Shown: one piece after another, positions 49,268-55,016 of the stretch
Numbering within the stretch: position 1 is the first letter of the stretch
How the letters are laid out: the number at the start of each line of letters is the position of its first letter
Assembly (NCBI GenBank): GCA_015680685.1
Contig: MNCI01012628.1
Location: 503,679 to 567,678 of the forward strand
DNA length: 64,000 nucleotides
Reading direction: 5' to 3'
Source of the DNA: Gnetum montanum
Taxonomy: Eukaryota; Streptophyta; Gnetopsida; Gnetales; Gnetaceae
Program-made: the position numbers and the translations under genes
Notes under the pieces: generated by a model
The model's input: only the letters and a program-made list of their open reading frames with translations
What the model was told of the DNA's origin: nothing
Databases searched by the model: none

Positions 49268-52200
49268 GAGGCAGTTTAATGGCGATTCTTGGACCTCGAT
49301 GCTTTTATTGGTGGCTTGGAAGGCACGCAACCACACAATGTTCCATCAAGACAGGTTGCCCCCCCCAGTGGCTAATTGCTCAGACCTGCTATGCGTGGAA
49401 CGAAATCGAGGCGGCCATGGGTGTAACGCCGACGTTCGAGCCTGACTGCACCACCTTCTAGGAGGATGAGGAGCTCTGGCAGTTGGTTACCCGGTGCAGC
49501 TGGTCTGGCTCGTTGCAGCGGCTGGTCGACGACTCGGACCTAGCAAATGACGCTTTCTTCGCTAACTGGGACGACGACTGGACCATCTTTCGAGGATGCA
49601 AGATTCGCGTCACCGAGTCTGCTATCGCCAGCTGTCTGGGGGCCCAGGCCGCTGGAGAAATCATTCTGCCTACCACCCGCGGCCTACAGGACGCTGAGCT
49701 CTTTTTTTCTGGACCCGTGCCACGAACGCAAAGCCGATAGGTTCCCAGATCTTCCCTCCCCCATCTCTGGGCCCGGGCGGCTGATCTGGTGGACCACTTT
49801 TTCGTCCAGTCTGGCAACGGGTCCAAACTTCAAGGTTTGCATTTTGTCTTTATGCATTGTTTGAAGTTAGGCCTCTAGATTAACCTCCCGCATTTTTTCT
49901 TGGAGGTTCTCCTTCTTAAGCAACGTGGCCGACACTCGGGGTTGATCCTGGCTCTGTGGAGGGGAGCTGGGGGTGCCTGGCCCGTCGACCTCTGCCCCCC
50001 AGTGAGGGGTTGCCCCTGCCTGGGCCCCTGCAACACCCCTGACCCCTCAACCTCGCCCAGCTGGGGGACCCGCTGGACCCTGCCAGCAACAGCCTTCGCG
50101 TGGGGACGCCGCTCCCAACGGAATCTGTGCCTCCCTGCCATCAGAACGACTTCCCCCTTGCCAAACCCCCCCCCCCCCCCCCAACAGCCGCTCAAACTGG
50201 GTTGAAGCGCTGCAACAGGCCGAGCAGAGAGCCAAAACCGCTGTGAGGGAGGCGGAGCGGCGTGAATGGGAGGCCAAGTGGAACGAGGCTCTTGCTCAGT
50301 CTCTGGCTGACCTTGAAGCCCAGGTCCACGAGCGGGAATAGGAGCGAATGAGACAGCATGAGATAATGGCGGAGGCTGCTCGGGCCCGACTTATTGACAA
50401 GATCCGAGCCCAGATGCAGAAGGAGTTGAGACAGGAGGACGTGGCCCATAGAGCTCAAGAGGAGGTGAAAAGGACGGAGCACAAACACCTACAGGAGGAG
50501 GAGCAGAGGCAAAGACAGCTTGACCGGGCACACGAGCACAGTGCCCGACAGTGGCTTAGGGGGGGCGATGCCCATACCTCATCTTAGGCATCAATTGTGA
50601 GAGCTCCTGGGAGGAGCTCCAAAGACATATCCGTGAAACCTCGGCGCATTTCCATCCGAACGTGGGGGATTCACCGGCAGACCGGAGCAGGCAGGAGTCT
50701 GCTATGCAGGGTATCTAGTAGGTGGCAAACTTCATGGACACTGAGGATCATCGCAACACTTTGGACCTGCTCCATGAGCTAAAACATCTGCACTGCGCCT
50801 GCTGTTGTTTGCCGACTCACCCCTAAGGGTCGGGGACAGGCCCCCTCCCCATAGGCGGTGCAGGGTCTTTTTGCTTTCCTTTGCGCATGCACCCCCCCCC
50901 CCCCCGGGGGGCCCTTTTCGTTTGTGGGGCCGGATTTATTTTCAAGGGGGGAAGGGGGGGGGTGCGGGGGGGGGGCCCCCCCCCCCCCCCTCCTCTATGG
51001 GCCATTTCTGATAACCCTCGAATTGTATACTCTTGTACTATAATTTTTTCAGTAATACACTCCTGAACATTTTCTCAAAAAAAAAAAAAAAAGTAGCAAG
51101 TAAAAGTGATAAAGTTTCTGTTTGGGTCCTTTGCTTCTTAGGAGCTCTAGGTTGTGTTGTTTGTTTATGTGCAAAACATAAGAAAGAAAGCAATGTTAAA
51201 AGATGCAAAACGGGATTAATGGGCATTAATGTAGAGACATGCCACTTTGGGAAAAGTTCTCCCTCCATTGGATGCCATTGTAGTTAGAAGCTTTGAAGCA
51301 ACACAAAAACTCCTGTTCCCTTCATTGTGTGTGTTCATTTCAAGCTCATTGTGCTGAAGTTCTTTTAAGGGTTCTTTTCTCCCCCATTTTCTTTCATTTT
51401 GTCAAAAACCATTCTCTCATGAGTTGAACCTCTCCCATTGTTCTCACACTCAATTTCTCTATAGAAAATCTCTCAATTGCATCTCACAATTGATTCTGTC
51501 AGCCATCTCTTAATTTCTTGCATTAATCCTCTCATGAAGTGAATGATATCTCTTAAAATAACTCTCAATTTAAGATTTCACAACTTCTCACATGTTTACA
51601 AGTTTCATTTATGTTTGAATCTTATGTTTATGCAGCTTATATTAAGTGTTTGACGTTTTAATGATGTTTAGATGTAATTTGGGTAAGGCTCCATAATTTC
51701 CTTACTAAAATTGAGAGGTTCAACTCACATTGAACACTAATTCTCTGTTTATATTTCATTTTATCACAGAACTCTACAACCCTCGTTTCGTGTTTCTCAA
51801 GGTAAAGGAAGAATTGGCTCATTTGCCTGCATCTCATGGCAAATTGAGCACGGAACAAACACAGGAAGCTTGTGGCATCAAGGATGCAACTTTCTAGTTC
51901 CAGGTCTAGAGGTTAGAAGGTGTTGAAAACTCATTCTCACAAATCTTTCATGTTTGCATGTTCAGGTCCCTAAGAGGACCAAATCTCTTGGTCTTTGTCG
52001 TAACTGAATGTCATTTGCACAATGTAAAATATAATTTTATAGTTCTAAAGTCCTAAAAGCCTGATTAAGGACTCTCAGCCCTGGCATGAGCTTCCATTTA
52101 TTGAAATTCACAATTTGTCCATGTTTTGATGTTTTTCTGACTCAATGCTCGCAGGTCACAACCTCACCACACCTGATACTCAATCATGCCGCTTTGTTTT

Positions 52201-54587
52201 ACTGAAACCTGTTTTTTACAGGCACTCACGTTGCCCTCATAGCCAACTCAAACCTAAAATAGAGGTTGAATCCAGCTCATGCCTTGTGCCTAGGCCATGC
52301 CACATCAAGATAGTTACAGCCTTGCCACACAGCTCACAGACAAGTAGCGCCCAGGTCATGCTACTCTCTATTTCCATTATTTTAGAAAACCGCAACTCAC
52401 AGTCAAGTCATAATCATCTCATGGTCCATTGCAAATTTGTTGAGACCTCCACTATGACTTGCAACCAAGTCACAGCTGCATTGCAACCAACAAATATCAG
52501 GTACAAGGCATTCACCACAACCTATGGTGAACTCACAGTTCACACTGTGACCATCAAAAAGCTCGCAATCAACCTGCATTAAGCTCGTGGTCAGCTCTTC
52601 CAGCATCCTTTGAGTTCAGAACTTCAACCGTTGTGCACCTAAGCCTTCCATGTCAACAATGCACCACTTCGACAATATCAGCCTTTTCTTCTATCGTTAT
52701 AAGATAGTACAGTCCTATACTAGTCCTAGTATTCAACTAAAAACCTGTGAATACTCCTTTGAATGAGGTTATCTAGAGGTGCCTGATGATATTATAATGA
52801 GCATGATGTGCTAACATTGTAATTGAGACTATGACCATATCCAATCTTTGATTGATTCCCCAAATTTTTTTTTAAATTTTTTTTTTTTTTTTTTTTTTGA
52901 GTTTCTTCTACTAGGAGCATTTACTCTTTCCTATATCTATTCTATGCAAATGATGCAAGTGCAAGTGTTGATGGCAAGATTCATTCTTATGGGAGTAGAT
53001 GCTGAATTGGAGGCTTAGTTGAGGAAGCTTATGACGTTGATGACTTATAGTATTTTTGTAACGTCATTAATGTATAACTTAAGGCTGAGAATTACTGATT
53101 CATTATGTGCTGGCCCAAGCTTGTTCTAAGGTATCTTGGATATATCATGTTATGTCGATGTATTTTGGTGTGATATAATAGGCCAGATTAATGTATTGAT
53201 GTTAAGCTATGATTATGATCTTTTAAGTTGAATGTATTTCTCATGCCCCGATTGTGGTTTTGTTTAAATATCCCTCTACATTTTTATTAACGTGAAAGGG
53301 TTGTGTCAACGAATTTGGGAGGGCTCTTTATGAATCTATCCTACTTTTGATAGACCTATTTATGAGAATCTCATAAGCAATGTATGGGGCTAAAAATTGG
53401 TTACCTCTGGCACTTAAGTGAGTTTTATAGATACCTACTCAGAAATCCTATTTTCATGTTTTCCTCTTTATTTCTCTCTTCTTCCCAGGCTCATAATTTT
53501 TTTACATGTCGTGTATCATCTGTTCAAAAGAAATATCTCATTCCATTTCCTCATAACAGATCTTTCCCAATTCAGTAAGTATCATACTTCACCTAGGTTT
53601 GCAAATGCATTACTTCTGCAACTTCATTTACTTCAATTTCCTTTTGTAAATTCATAACTGATCATTTTCTACCACATTTGTCCCATTGCTCATTATGCTT
53701 TTCTCAAAGAGAATGAGATTGTATGTGATATTTTTCGTTTACAGAACTTACAGTAGTAGACCTCTAAACTTTTCATGTTCTCCCTCTCCCTCCATCTCAC
53801 AGCAGTGTTCTGAATAAAAACCAACCTCTTCCAGAAACATTCTAACCTTGAAATGAAACAGAAACATAAACACACCTTAATTTATAATTTTTCTTCAAAC
53901 ATAATTAATTAATTTTATGTTTGCTTTAAAAGCTCAAGCTAAGTGTCAACTTTGAGACTAAATAGCCTGGTCAAGAATGGTGAAAGTACATATATGAGGT
54001 GTTAGTGTAGTGGTAAGGATCTTGGCATAGTAACCCCAGGTCACAGGTTCAATTCTAGTGGGCAGTACTATGTTATAAATTAAAAAAAAATGAATTCATA
54101 AAAGGAATTTAGAAGCTTGTCCAGGAGGGCTGTGGATGAGTAAAAGCCTAACCTCTTTTGAGTGGCTCCACCCAAAGCTGAAACTCAGGTCTTACGACTT
54201 GAGAAAGAAGCACCTTATCATCACTACAAGTATTGGTCCCTTTTTCAGTTTCATATATAAAAAATAATAAAAGTTGTTAACATTTATGGCAATTTGATTA
54301 CAAGTTTCAGAATACATCTAGAATATATGCCCTCAATTTACTTTAACGTTTTAAACGTGATTGGATGACCTTCCTTTGTGTCCTATTTATTTTTCTTCTT
54401 ACAACGCTTTCTTTCACTTCTACAAGTTTACTACAAACTTCCAGTAAAAATTCTCAATAAAGCAACAAACAACAAATTTTAGAACAAAGCTGAAACAATT
54501 CAAGTCATTAATTCAATTTTCATTAAAAAAAATTACCACTGTACCTTCCCATGGGTGATGAGGTCTAAACTGCACAGAGCTGCAAAT
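14782..54587 (-). CDS. WDR53-like: WDR53-like WD40-repeat protein, C-terminal five exons in giant introns
   Basis: Five exons on the minus strand, 54545-54587, 44437-44514, 32315-32621, 32059-32206 and 14782-14871, join to 666 coding bases (221 residues plus TGA). All visible introns have GT..AG ends and all phases agree (0, 1, 1, 2, 0). The product shows WD40 blades: [85 protein letters not shown], and a last strand [16 protein letters not shown]. From memory this matches plant homologues of WDR53 in order and motif. The N-terminal part, perhaps 140 residues, lies beyond the right edge. Human WDR53 is listed among DDB1-CUL4 associated factors, so a ubiquitin-ligase adaptor role is possible but unproven here. 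Introns total about 39 kb, nearly all transposon. The intact frame suggests a live gene. Confidence 0.93.
15430..16610 (-). pseudogene. LINE reverse transcriptase C-terminal remnant
   Basis: The minus-strand fragment begins [20 protein letters not shown] near 16600. It contains [20 protein letters not shown] near 16370-16310 and [14 protein letters not shown] near 16160-16120. It ends with a Cys/His-containing stretch ([11 protein letters not shown], 15586). This is the region between RT palm and C-terminal zinc finger of a plant non-LTR element, a different family from the J-domain LINEs. The FADD/YADD motif appears lost by deletion. Stops and frameshifts are frequent. Confidence 0.72.
16611..17429. 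other. intronic sequence without recognised gene
   Basis: No coherent reading frame. A stretch near 17110 (agcagtattagagc) loosely resembles an LTR/primer-site junction but has no partner LTR. Nothing else is supported. Confidence 0.3.
17430..17607 (-). repeat. 3' LTR, truncated copy
   Basis: About 17450-17607 matches 23670-23813 (shared GTAGCCTCCTCTTACTAATG and GGTTCCAAAGACACAAGGAG). The similarity fades left of 17430. Its inner end CTCTGTCA meets the polypurine tract. Confidence 0.7.
17609..17623 (-). other. polypurine tract of the minus-strand chromovirus
   Basis: Reads AAGTGGGGGAGGATT on the minus strand, directly next to the LTR end at 17607. It is the usual primer for plus-strand DNA synthesis. 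Confidence 0.65.
18240..21695 (-). pseudogene. pol of the minus-strand chromovirus: protease, RT, RNase H, integrase, chromodomain
   Basis: Protease lies at 21695-21183 ([11 protein letters not shown], with DNG in place of DTG/DSG, and [12 protein letters not shown]). The RT starts near 21088 ([47 protein letters not shown]). Its catalytic box is YLND near 20535, instead of the YxDD normally required. A decayed RNase H follows (20200-19800). The integrase core is at 19456-18868 ([36 protein letters not shown]). The C-terminal part is at 18741-18379 ([37 protein letters not shown]). A chromodomain is at about 18390-18260 ([20 protein letters not shown]). Stops and small shifts are scattered, so it is not translatable. 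Confidence 0.85.
21800..23114 (-). pseudogene. gag of the minus-strand chromovirus
   Basis: Starts [20 protein letters not shown] at 23114, the first ATG after the primer site. A coiled-coil-like N-terminal half (23114-22749) follows. The gag core is at 22650-22250 ([45 protein letters not shown]). A zinc knuckle [13 protein letters not shown] lies near 21870-21830, with the last Cys replaced by Phe. Several in-frame stops. Confidence 0.8.
23239..23250 (-). other. primer binding site, initiator tRNA-Met-like
   Basis: The minus strand reads TGGCATTAGAGC, two changes from TGGTATCAGAGC. It lies two bases from the LTR end at 23253. Confidence 0.75.
23253..23813 (-). repeat. 5' LTR of the minus-strand chromovirus, about 561 bp
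   Basis: The plus strand runs from TGTAACAACATTG (23253) to TTACCTCTCTCA (23813), giving TG..CA ends. The inner half matches the truncated LTR at 17430-17607. Confidence 0.75.
23814..24918. other. intronic sequence without recognised gene
   Basis: AT-rich, with short accidental reading frames only. It separates the chromovirus LTR from the poly(T) end of LINE A. The bases before 24919 would carry the LINE's target-site duplication, but the other end is lost at the N of 28032. Confidence 0.35.
25062..25909 (-). pseudogene. LINE A ORF2 C-terminus: coiled coil plus J-domain-like module
   Basis: The coiled coil runs from about 25690 to 25340, rich in Glu/Arg/Gln/Ala ([40 protein letters not shown]). 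After a G-tract whose length is doubtful comes [15 protein letters not shown] (CPY at 25319-25311). A basic helix follows (RHIRRTLAQ), then HPD at 25235-25227 and a last helix ([27 protein letters not shown]). One in-frame TGA lies just before RHIRR. The layout matches a DnaJ J-domain: start helix, basic helix II, HPD loop, helix III with Q-A, and a terminal helix. The poly-G/poly-C tracts (25322-25334, 25706-25727) are probably sequence errors and shift the frame. Confidence 0.65.
25969..28031 (-). pseudogene. LINE A ORF2: reverse transcriptase and zinc finger
   Basis: The upstream piece 28013-27702 has [33 protein letters not shown] and [20 protein letters not shown] break near 27700-27610 separates it from an open frame of 545 codons ending at 25969. 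That frame has the catalytic box HYADDTML (near 27580), [42 protein letters not shown]-like [20 protein letters not shown] and a zinc finger [18 protein letters not shown] near 26690-26640. No RNase H domain follows. Instead there is a conserved region also seen in the other copies ([32 protein letters not shown]). The enzyme would copy the element's RNA at a nicked target. Confidence 0.87.
28150..28915 (+). pseudogene. gag of the deleted Gypsy element
   Basis: The gag core at 28400-28620 reads [20 protein letters not shown] and [14 protein letters not shown] frameshift near 28620 is followed by [16 protein letters not shown] and [17 protein letters not shown] sequence (28700-28780). The zinc knuckle and protease are missing because of the deletion to RT at about 28935. 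Confidence 0.75.
28935..30917 (+). pseudogene. RT (C-terminal half), RNase H and integrase of the deleted Gypsy element
   Basis: RT enters at [20 protein letters not shown] (28940). The catalytic box is FIDDIFIYS near 29070, then [31 protein letters not shown] (29310-29370). RNase H shows [18 protein letters not shown] (29505). A tether [20 protein letters not shown] leads to the integrase zinc region (H..H, CLTCQQV at 30160). After the insertion comes the catalytic core: [35 protein letters not shown], then [13 protein letters not shown] (30630-30672), ending at a [20 protein letters not shown] segment. Several stops; inactive. Confidence 0.85.
30177..30305 (-). mobile_element. LINE 3'-end insertion in the Gypsy integrase, with N gap
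   Basis: A run of 26 T (30177-30202), 29 Ns (30203-30231) and 74 GC-rich bases with C and G runs split the integrase between CQQV and AGLLQPHN. Poly(T) followed by GC-rich sequence resembles the minus-strand 3' ends of LINE A and D. It is best read as a 5'-truncated LINE tail, with part of it unassembled. Confidence 0.5.
30915..31100 (+). pseudogene. Ty1/Copia pol C-terminal remnant
   Basis: Reads [13 protein letters not shown] sequence, then [20 protein letters not shown] and KVRFEYNRD, a stop and LGL. This is the very end of the Copia RNase H (usual form: YxPTxxQxADIxTKxL then F..LR..LG). It directly follows Gypsy integrase, so the two have been joined by nested insertion or deletion. Confidence 0.72.
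31101..32058. other. intronic sequence without recognised gene
   Basis: AT-rich, no coherent protein similarity. Its right end is the donor of the 17-kb intron (GTAAGT on the minus strand at 32058-32053). Confidence 0.4.
32059..32206 (-). CDS. WDR53-like: WDR53-like gene, 148-bp exon
   Basis: The acceptor TAG is at 32207-32209 and the donor GTAAGT at 32058-32053. It is separated from the previous exon by the only short intron (108 bp). It encodes [20 protein letters not shown] and IKIWDWK, the clearest WD blade of the gene, then a hydrophilic tail. Confidence 0.93.
32315..32621 (-). CDS. WDR53-like: WDR53-like gene, 307-bp exon
   Basis: The acceptor CAG is at 32622-32624 and the donor GTAAG at 32314-32310. 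It begins [20 protein letters not shown], continues with a blade [18 protein letters not shown], a basic linker ([14 protein letters not shown]) and the start of the next blade [10 protein letters not shown]. An alternative acceptor 20 bases upstream would break the frame, so this one was chosen. Confidence 0.93.
34081..35440. other. unassigned sequence splitting LINE G
   Basis: No frame matches a protein family I recognise. It sits where LINE G should be continuous, so it is probably another insertion. A short minus-strand frame (35413-35231) reads like a protein fragment ([17 protein letters not shown]) but cannot be assigned. Confidence 0.35.
35520..36000 (+). pseudogene. LINE G coiled coil and decayed J-like tail
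   Basis: 35520-35750 reads [35 protein letters not shown] with interspersed stops. This is the same Glu/Arg/Gln-rich coiled coil as in LINE A. It ends in [11 protein letters not shown] (CPY at 35763-35771), a Lys-rich helix ([10 protein letters not shown]) and a trailing [11 protein letters not shown]. The HPD position is lost. Weak alone, but the order coiled coil then K-C-P-Y is the same as in five other copies. Confidence 0.5.
36284..37100. other. intronic sequence without recognised gene
   Basis: AT-rich, no supported feature. Confidence 0.35.
37110..37260 (-). mobile_element. short LINE 3'-end remnant
   Basis: A T-rich run (37115-37133) is followed by CAAGAACAAGG..., an A-rich stretch and a CCCCCC run. 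This resembles the complemented 3' ends of LINE A (24919 on) and LINE D (55017 on). Probably a heavily 5'-truncated minus-strand copy lying against LINE C. Confidence 0.4.
37640..38110 (+). pseudogene. LINE C ORF1 remnant (DUF4283-like)
   Basis: Reads PQMDLIQRW, then [18 protein letters not shown] (37885-37938), [19 protein letters not shown] and [20 protein letters not shown] (to about 38070). This is the pattern of the RNA-binding DUF4283 region in plant L1-type ORF1. The zinc knuckle that normally follows is not seen, and the sequence passes directly to ORF2. Confidence 0.65.
38110..38880 (+). pseudogene. LINE C ORF2: AP-type endonuclease
   Basis: Begins near DPRTCLL (38138). ERDIVCL, a stop, [14 protein letters not shown] matches the endonuclease QETK motif. 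[20 protein letters not shown] follows. The best part is 38552-38720: [28 protein letters not shown] and [10 protein letters not shown] (the catalytic S-D-H). The domain nicks target DNA in LINE insertion. Stops interrupt it. Confidence 0.8.
39320..41810 (+). pseudogene. LINE C ORF2: reverse transcriptase, zinc finger, C-terminal region
   Basis: WNW-type connector ([16 protein letters not shown], 39380), RT with [29 protein letters not shown] (39730-39790), catalytic [20 protein letters not shown] (40035), [29 protein letters not shown] (40500). The zinc finger is C-P-L-C.. with [18 protein letters not shown] (40955-41010). The conserved region [20 protein letters not shown] (41310) and [20 protein letters not shown] (41555) follows. 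There is no RNase H. Multiple stops. Confidence 0.83.
41806..42455 (+). pseudogene. LINE C coiled coil plus J-domain-like module
   Basis: A charged coiled coil (41806-42230) is broken by frameshifts. [18 protein letters not shown] follows (CPY at 42239-42247), then basic helix [11 protein letters not shown]. The HPD site is replaced (QSNGK). A Lys/Ala-rich loop leads to KATKDFQ, a stop, [19 protein letters not shown] and TAG at about 42450. The opening PYEVLDI is the closest of all copies to a canonical J-domain start (PYEVLGV). Confidence 0.62.
42900..43800 (-). pseudogene. LINE E tail: coiled coil plus decayed J-like module
   Basis: On the minus strand, 43790-43200 is a Glu/Lys/Arg/Gln-rich coiled coil in shifting frames ([40 protein letters not shown]). 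[12 protein letters not shown] follows (CPY at 43197-43189), then [13 protein letters not shown], a Lys-rich stretch and [23 protein letters not shown] is absent (CLDK at its place). No RT remains, so only the tail of the family is left. It lies tail-to-tail with LINE C. Confidence 0.55.
43801..44436. other. intronic sequence without recognised gene
   Basis: No supported coding or repeat feature. It ends at the donor of the 78-bp exon. Confidence 0.4.
44437..44514 (-). CDS. WDR53-like: WDR53-like gene, 78-bp exon
   Basis: The acceptor CAG is at 44515-44517 and the donor GTAATG at 44436-44431. It encodes [19 protein letters not shown] and HHTIIDI, with split codons at both ends. This is a full WD dipeptide blade (LLWDF). 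Confidence 0.92.
44518..46627. other. intronic sequence without recognised gene
   Basis: Short frames at 44805-44987 and 45131-45403 read fairly protein-like, but no family can be named. AT-rich elsewhere. The right border is the target-site duplication of LINE B. Confidence 0.4.
46628..46636. repeat. LINE B left target-site duplication
   Basis: AAGTAGCAA, repeated at 51091-51099 right after the poly(A) tail. Nine bases is within the usual LINE range. Confidence 0.7.
46654..47560 (+). pseudogene. LINE B ORF1: DUF4283-like domain and CCHC zinc knuckle
   Basis: The likely start is [20 protein letters not shown] at 46654, an Ala/Thr/Gly- or, in the next frame, Gln-rich leader. After frame changes, [12 protein letters not shown] / [20 protein letters not shown] (near 47070-47130) and [11 protein letters not shown] (47180-47220) mark the DUF4283-like part. 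[20 protein letters not shown] (47269) is followed by [14 protein letters not shown] (47455-47500), a CX2CX4HX4C knuckle. ORF1 would bind element RNA. At least two frameshifts. Confidence 0.75.
47624..47815. other. assembly gap of 192 N inside LINE B
   Basis: Left of the gap is the end of ORF1 and right of it (47816) is the RT connector [19 protein letters not shown]. The endonuclease and connector, about 1.3 kb or more in LINE C, are missing, so the true gap is larger or the copy has a deletion. Confidence 0.9.
47816..49870 (+). pseudogene. LINE B ORF2: reverse transcriptase, zinc finger, C-terminal region
   Basis: [22 protein letters not shown] (48060), [16 protein letters not shown] (48236), then a homopolymer of G at 48381-48398 in VGG. 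The catalytic box is [20 protein letters not shown] (48555), then [10 protein letters not shown]. About 250 bases relative to LINE A are missing near 48760-48850. Next come [20 protein letters not shown] (49052) and zinc finger [19 protein letters not shown] (49150-49206). A run of 28 C at 49240-49267 replaces a short Pro codon run. The conserved region [20 protein letters not shown] (49538) follows. No RNase H. Confidence 0.83.
50213..50790 (+). pseudogene. LINE B coiled coil plus J-domain-like module
   Basis: Coiled coil 50213-50560 (EREWEAKW-type heptads: [37 protein letters not shown]). The next frame reads [20 protein letters not shown] (CPY at 50569-50577). Helix [12 protein letters not shown] is followed by HPN at 50653-50661 (HPD with D to N), then [12 protein letters not shown], a stop, [20 protein letters not shown]. 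It is nearly the same as LINE A but with the catalytic Asp changed. The G-run before CPY (50559-50565) probably causes the frame change. Confidence 0.65.
51091..51099. repeat. LINE B right target-site duplication
   Basis: AAGTAGCAA, matching 46628-46636. The first two A could also belong to the tail. Confidence 0.7.
51100..53990. other. intronic sequence without recognised gene; poly(T) tract
   Basis: A 145-codon frame at 52145-52582 has no recognisable domain and sits in CA-rich, self-similar sequence. A T-rich run at 52865-52898 (22 T at the end) may be the complemented tail of a minus-strand retroelement, but nothing beside it is identifiable. Confidence 0.35.
53995..54240 (+). mobile_element. 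tRNA-derived SINE
   Basis: The head reads like a tRNA gene: A box TAGTGTAGTGGT at 54003-54014 and B box GGTTCAATTCT at 54046-54056, 31 bases apart, as in internal RNA polymerase III promoters. After an A-run (54082-54090) comes about 150 bases of unrelated body. Folding into a full tRNA is not convincing, so a SINE is favoured over a tRNA gene. It lies about 300 bases from the 43-bp exon of the WD40 gene, on the opposite strand. Confidence 0.65.
54241..54544. other. intron segment next to the 43-bp exon
   Basis: AT-rich, no feature seen apart from the donor site at 54544-54541. Confidence 0.5.
54545..54587 (-). CDS. WDR53-like: WDR53-like gene, first exon visible (43 bp)
   Basis: The acceptor CAG is at 54588-54590 and the donor GTAC at 54544-54541. 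It encodes [14 protein letters not shown] plus one base of the next codon, entering in phase 0. It is a WD40 strand immediately preceding the GLDSK blade. The exon upstream of it was searched for between 54.6 and 64 kb and not found. Confidence 0.87.
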
Positions 54588-55016
54588 CTGACAAGGAAAT
54601 GTCAAGAAGCATCACTCTTGGAATACCAGATAGCATGGTAGGAAAGTTCTCTTCATTTTCAAATTGACTTACAAAAATTATATTGGAGAAATGTGATAAA
54701 GAAATGAAGTAGCTTGTAACAGCATTAACGATCTTTTTATTTTCACAACTCATGTTGAGTTGTCTCTCTCAAGCTCTAGCAATGTTTAGAAATTTGAAAA
54801 AAACAAAAACAAAAACAAAAGTACTGCGATCAACAGCAATGGATCCATGCTAAGTAATAAAACAAAGCTGATAATATTTCCTCATGAAAAATAAATAAAT
54901 AAATCAACAGGTAGAAGTTGCCCAATTTATAAACCAGAAACATTATGTTAGAATTTGATTCCATGGTGGTAATGATTAGAGAGTAATATAGGAAACATGT
55001 TGAGATAATAATGAGG

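Larger units (their letters stand above)
46637..51090 (+). mobile_element. LINE B (J-domain family), GC-rich, with target-site duplication
   Basis: The 9-base direct repeat AAGTAGCAA flanks the element at 46628-46636 and 51091-51099, and the right copy directly follows a poly(A) tail (51077-51090). Both fit target-primed insertion. Inside are ORF1, an N gap where the endonuclease should be, RT, zinc finger, coiled coil, J-like module and a 3' UTR ending TTTTCTC then A. The high GC and CpG level resembles LINE A and suggests youth. In the 10-kb host intron, opposite strand. Confidence 0.88.

Noticed and set aside
52145-52582. 145-codon plus-strand frame
   Set aside because: No domain, Ser/Thr/His-rich by composition, in self-similar CA-rich sequence; no homologous motif or splice context.
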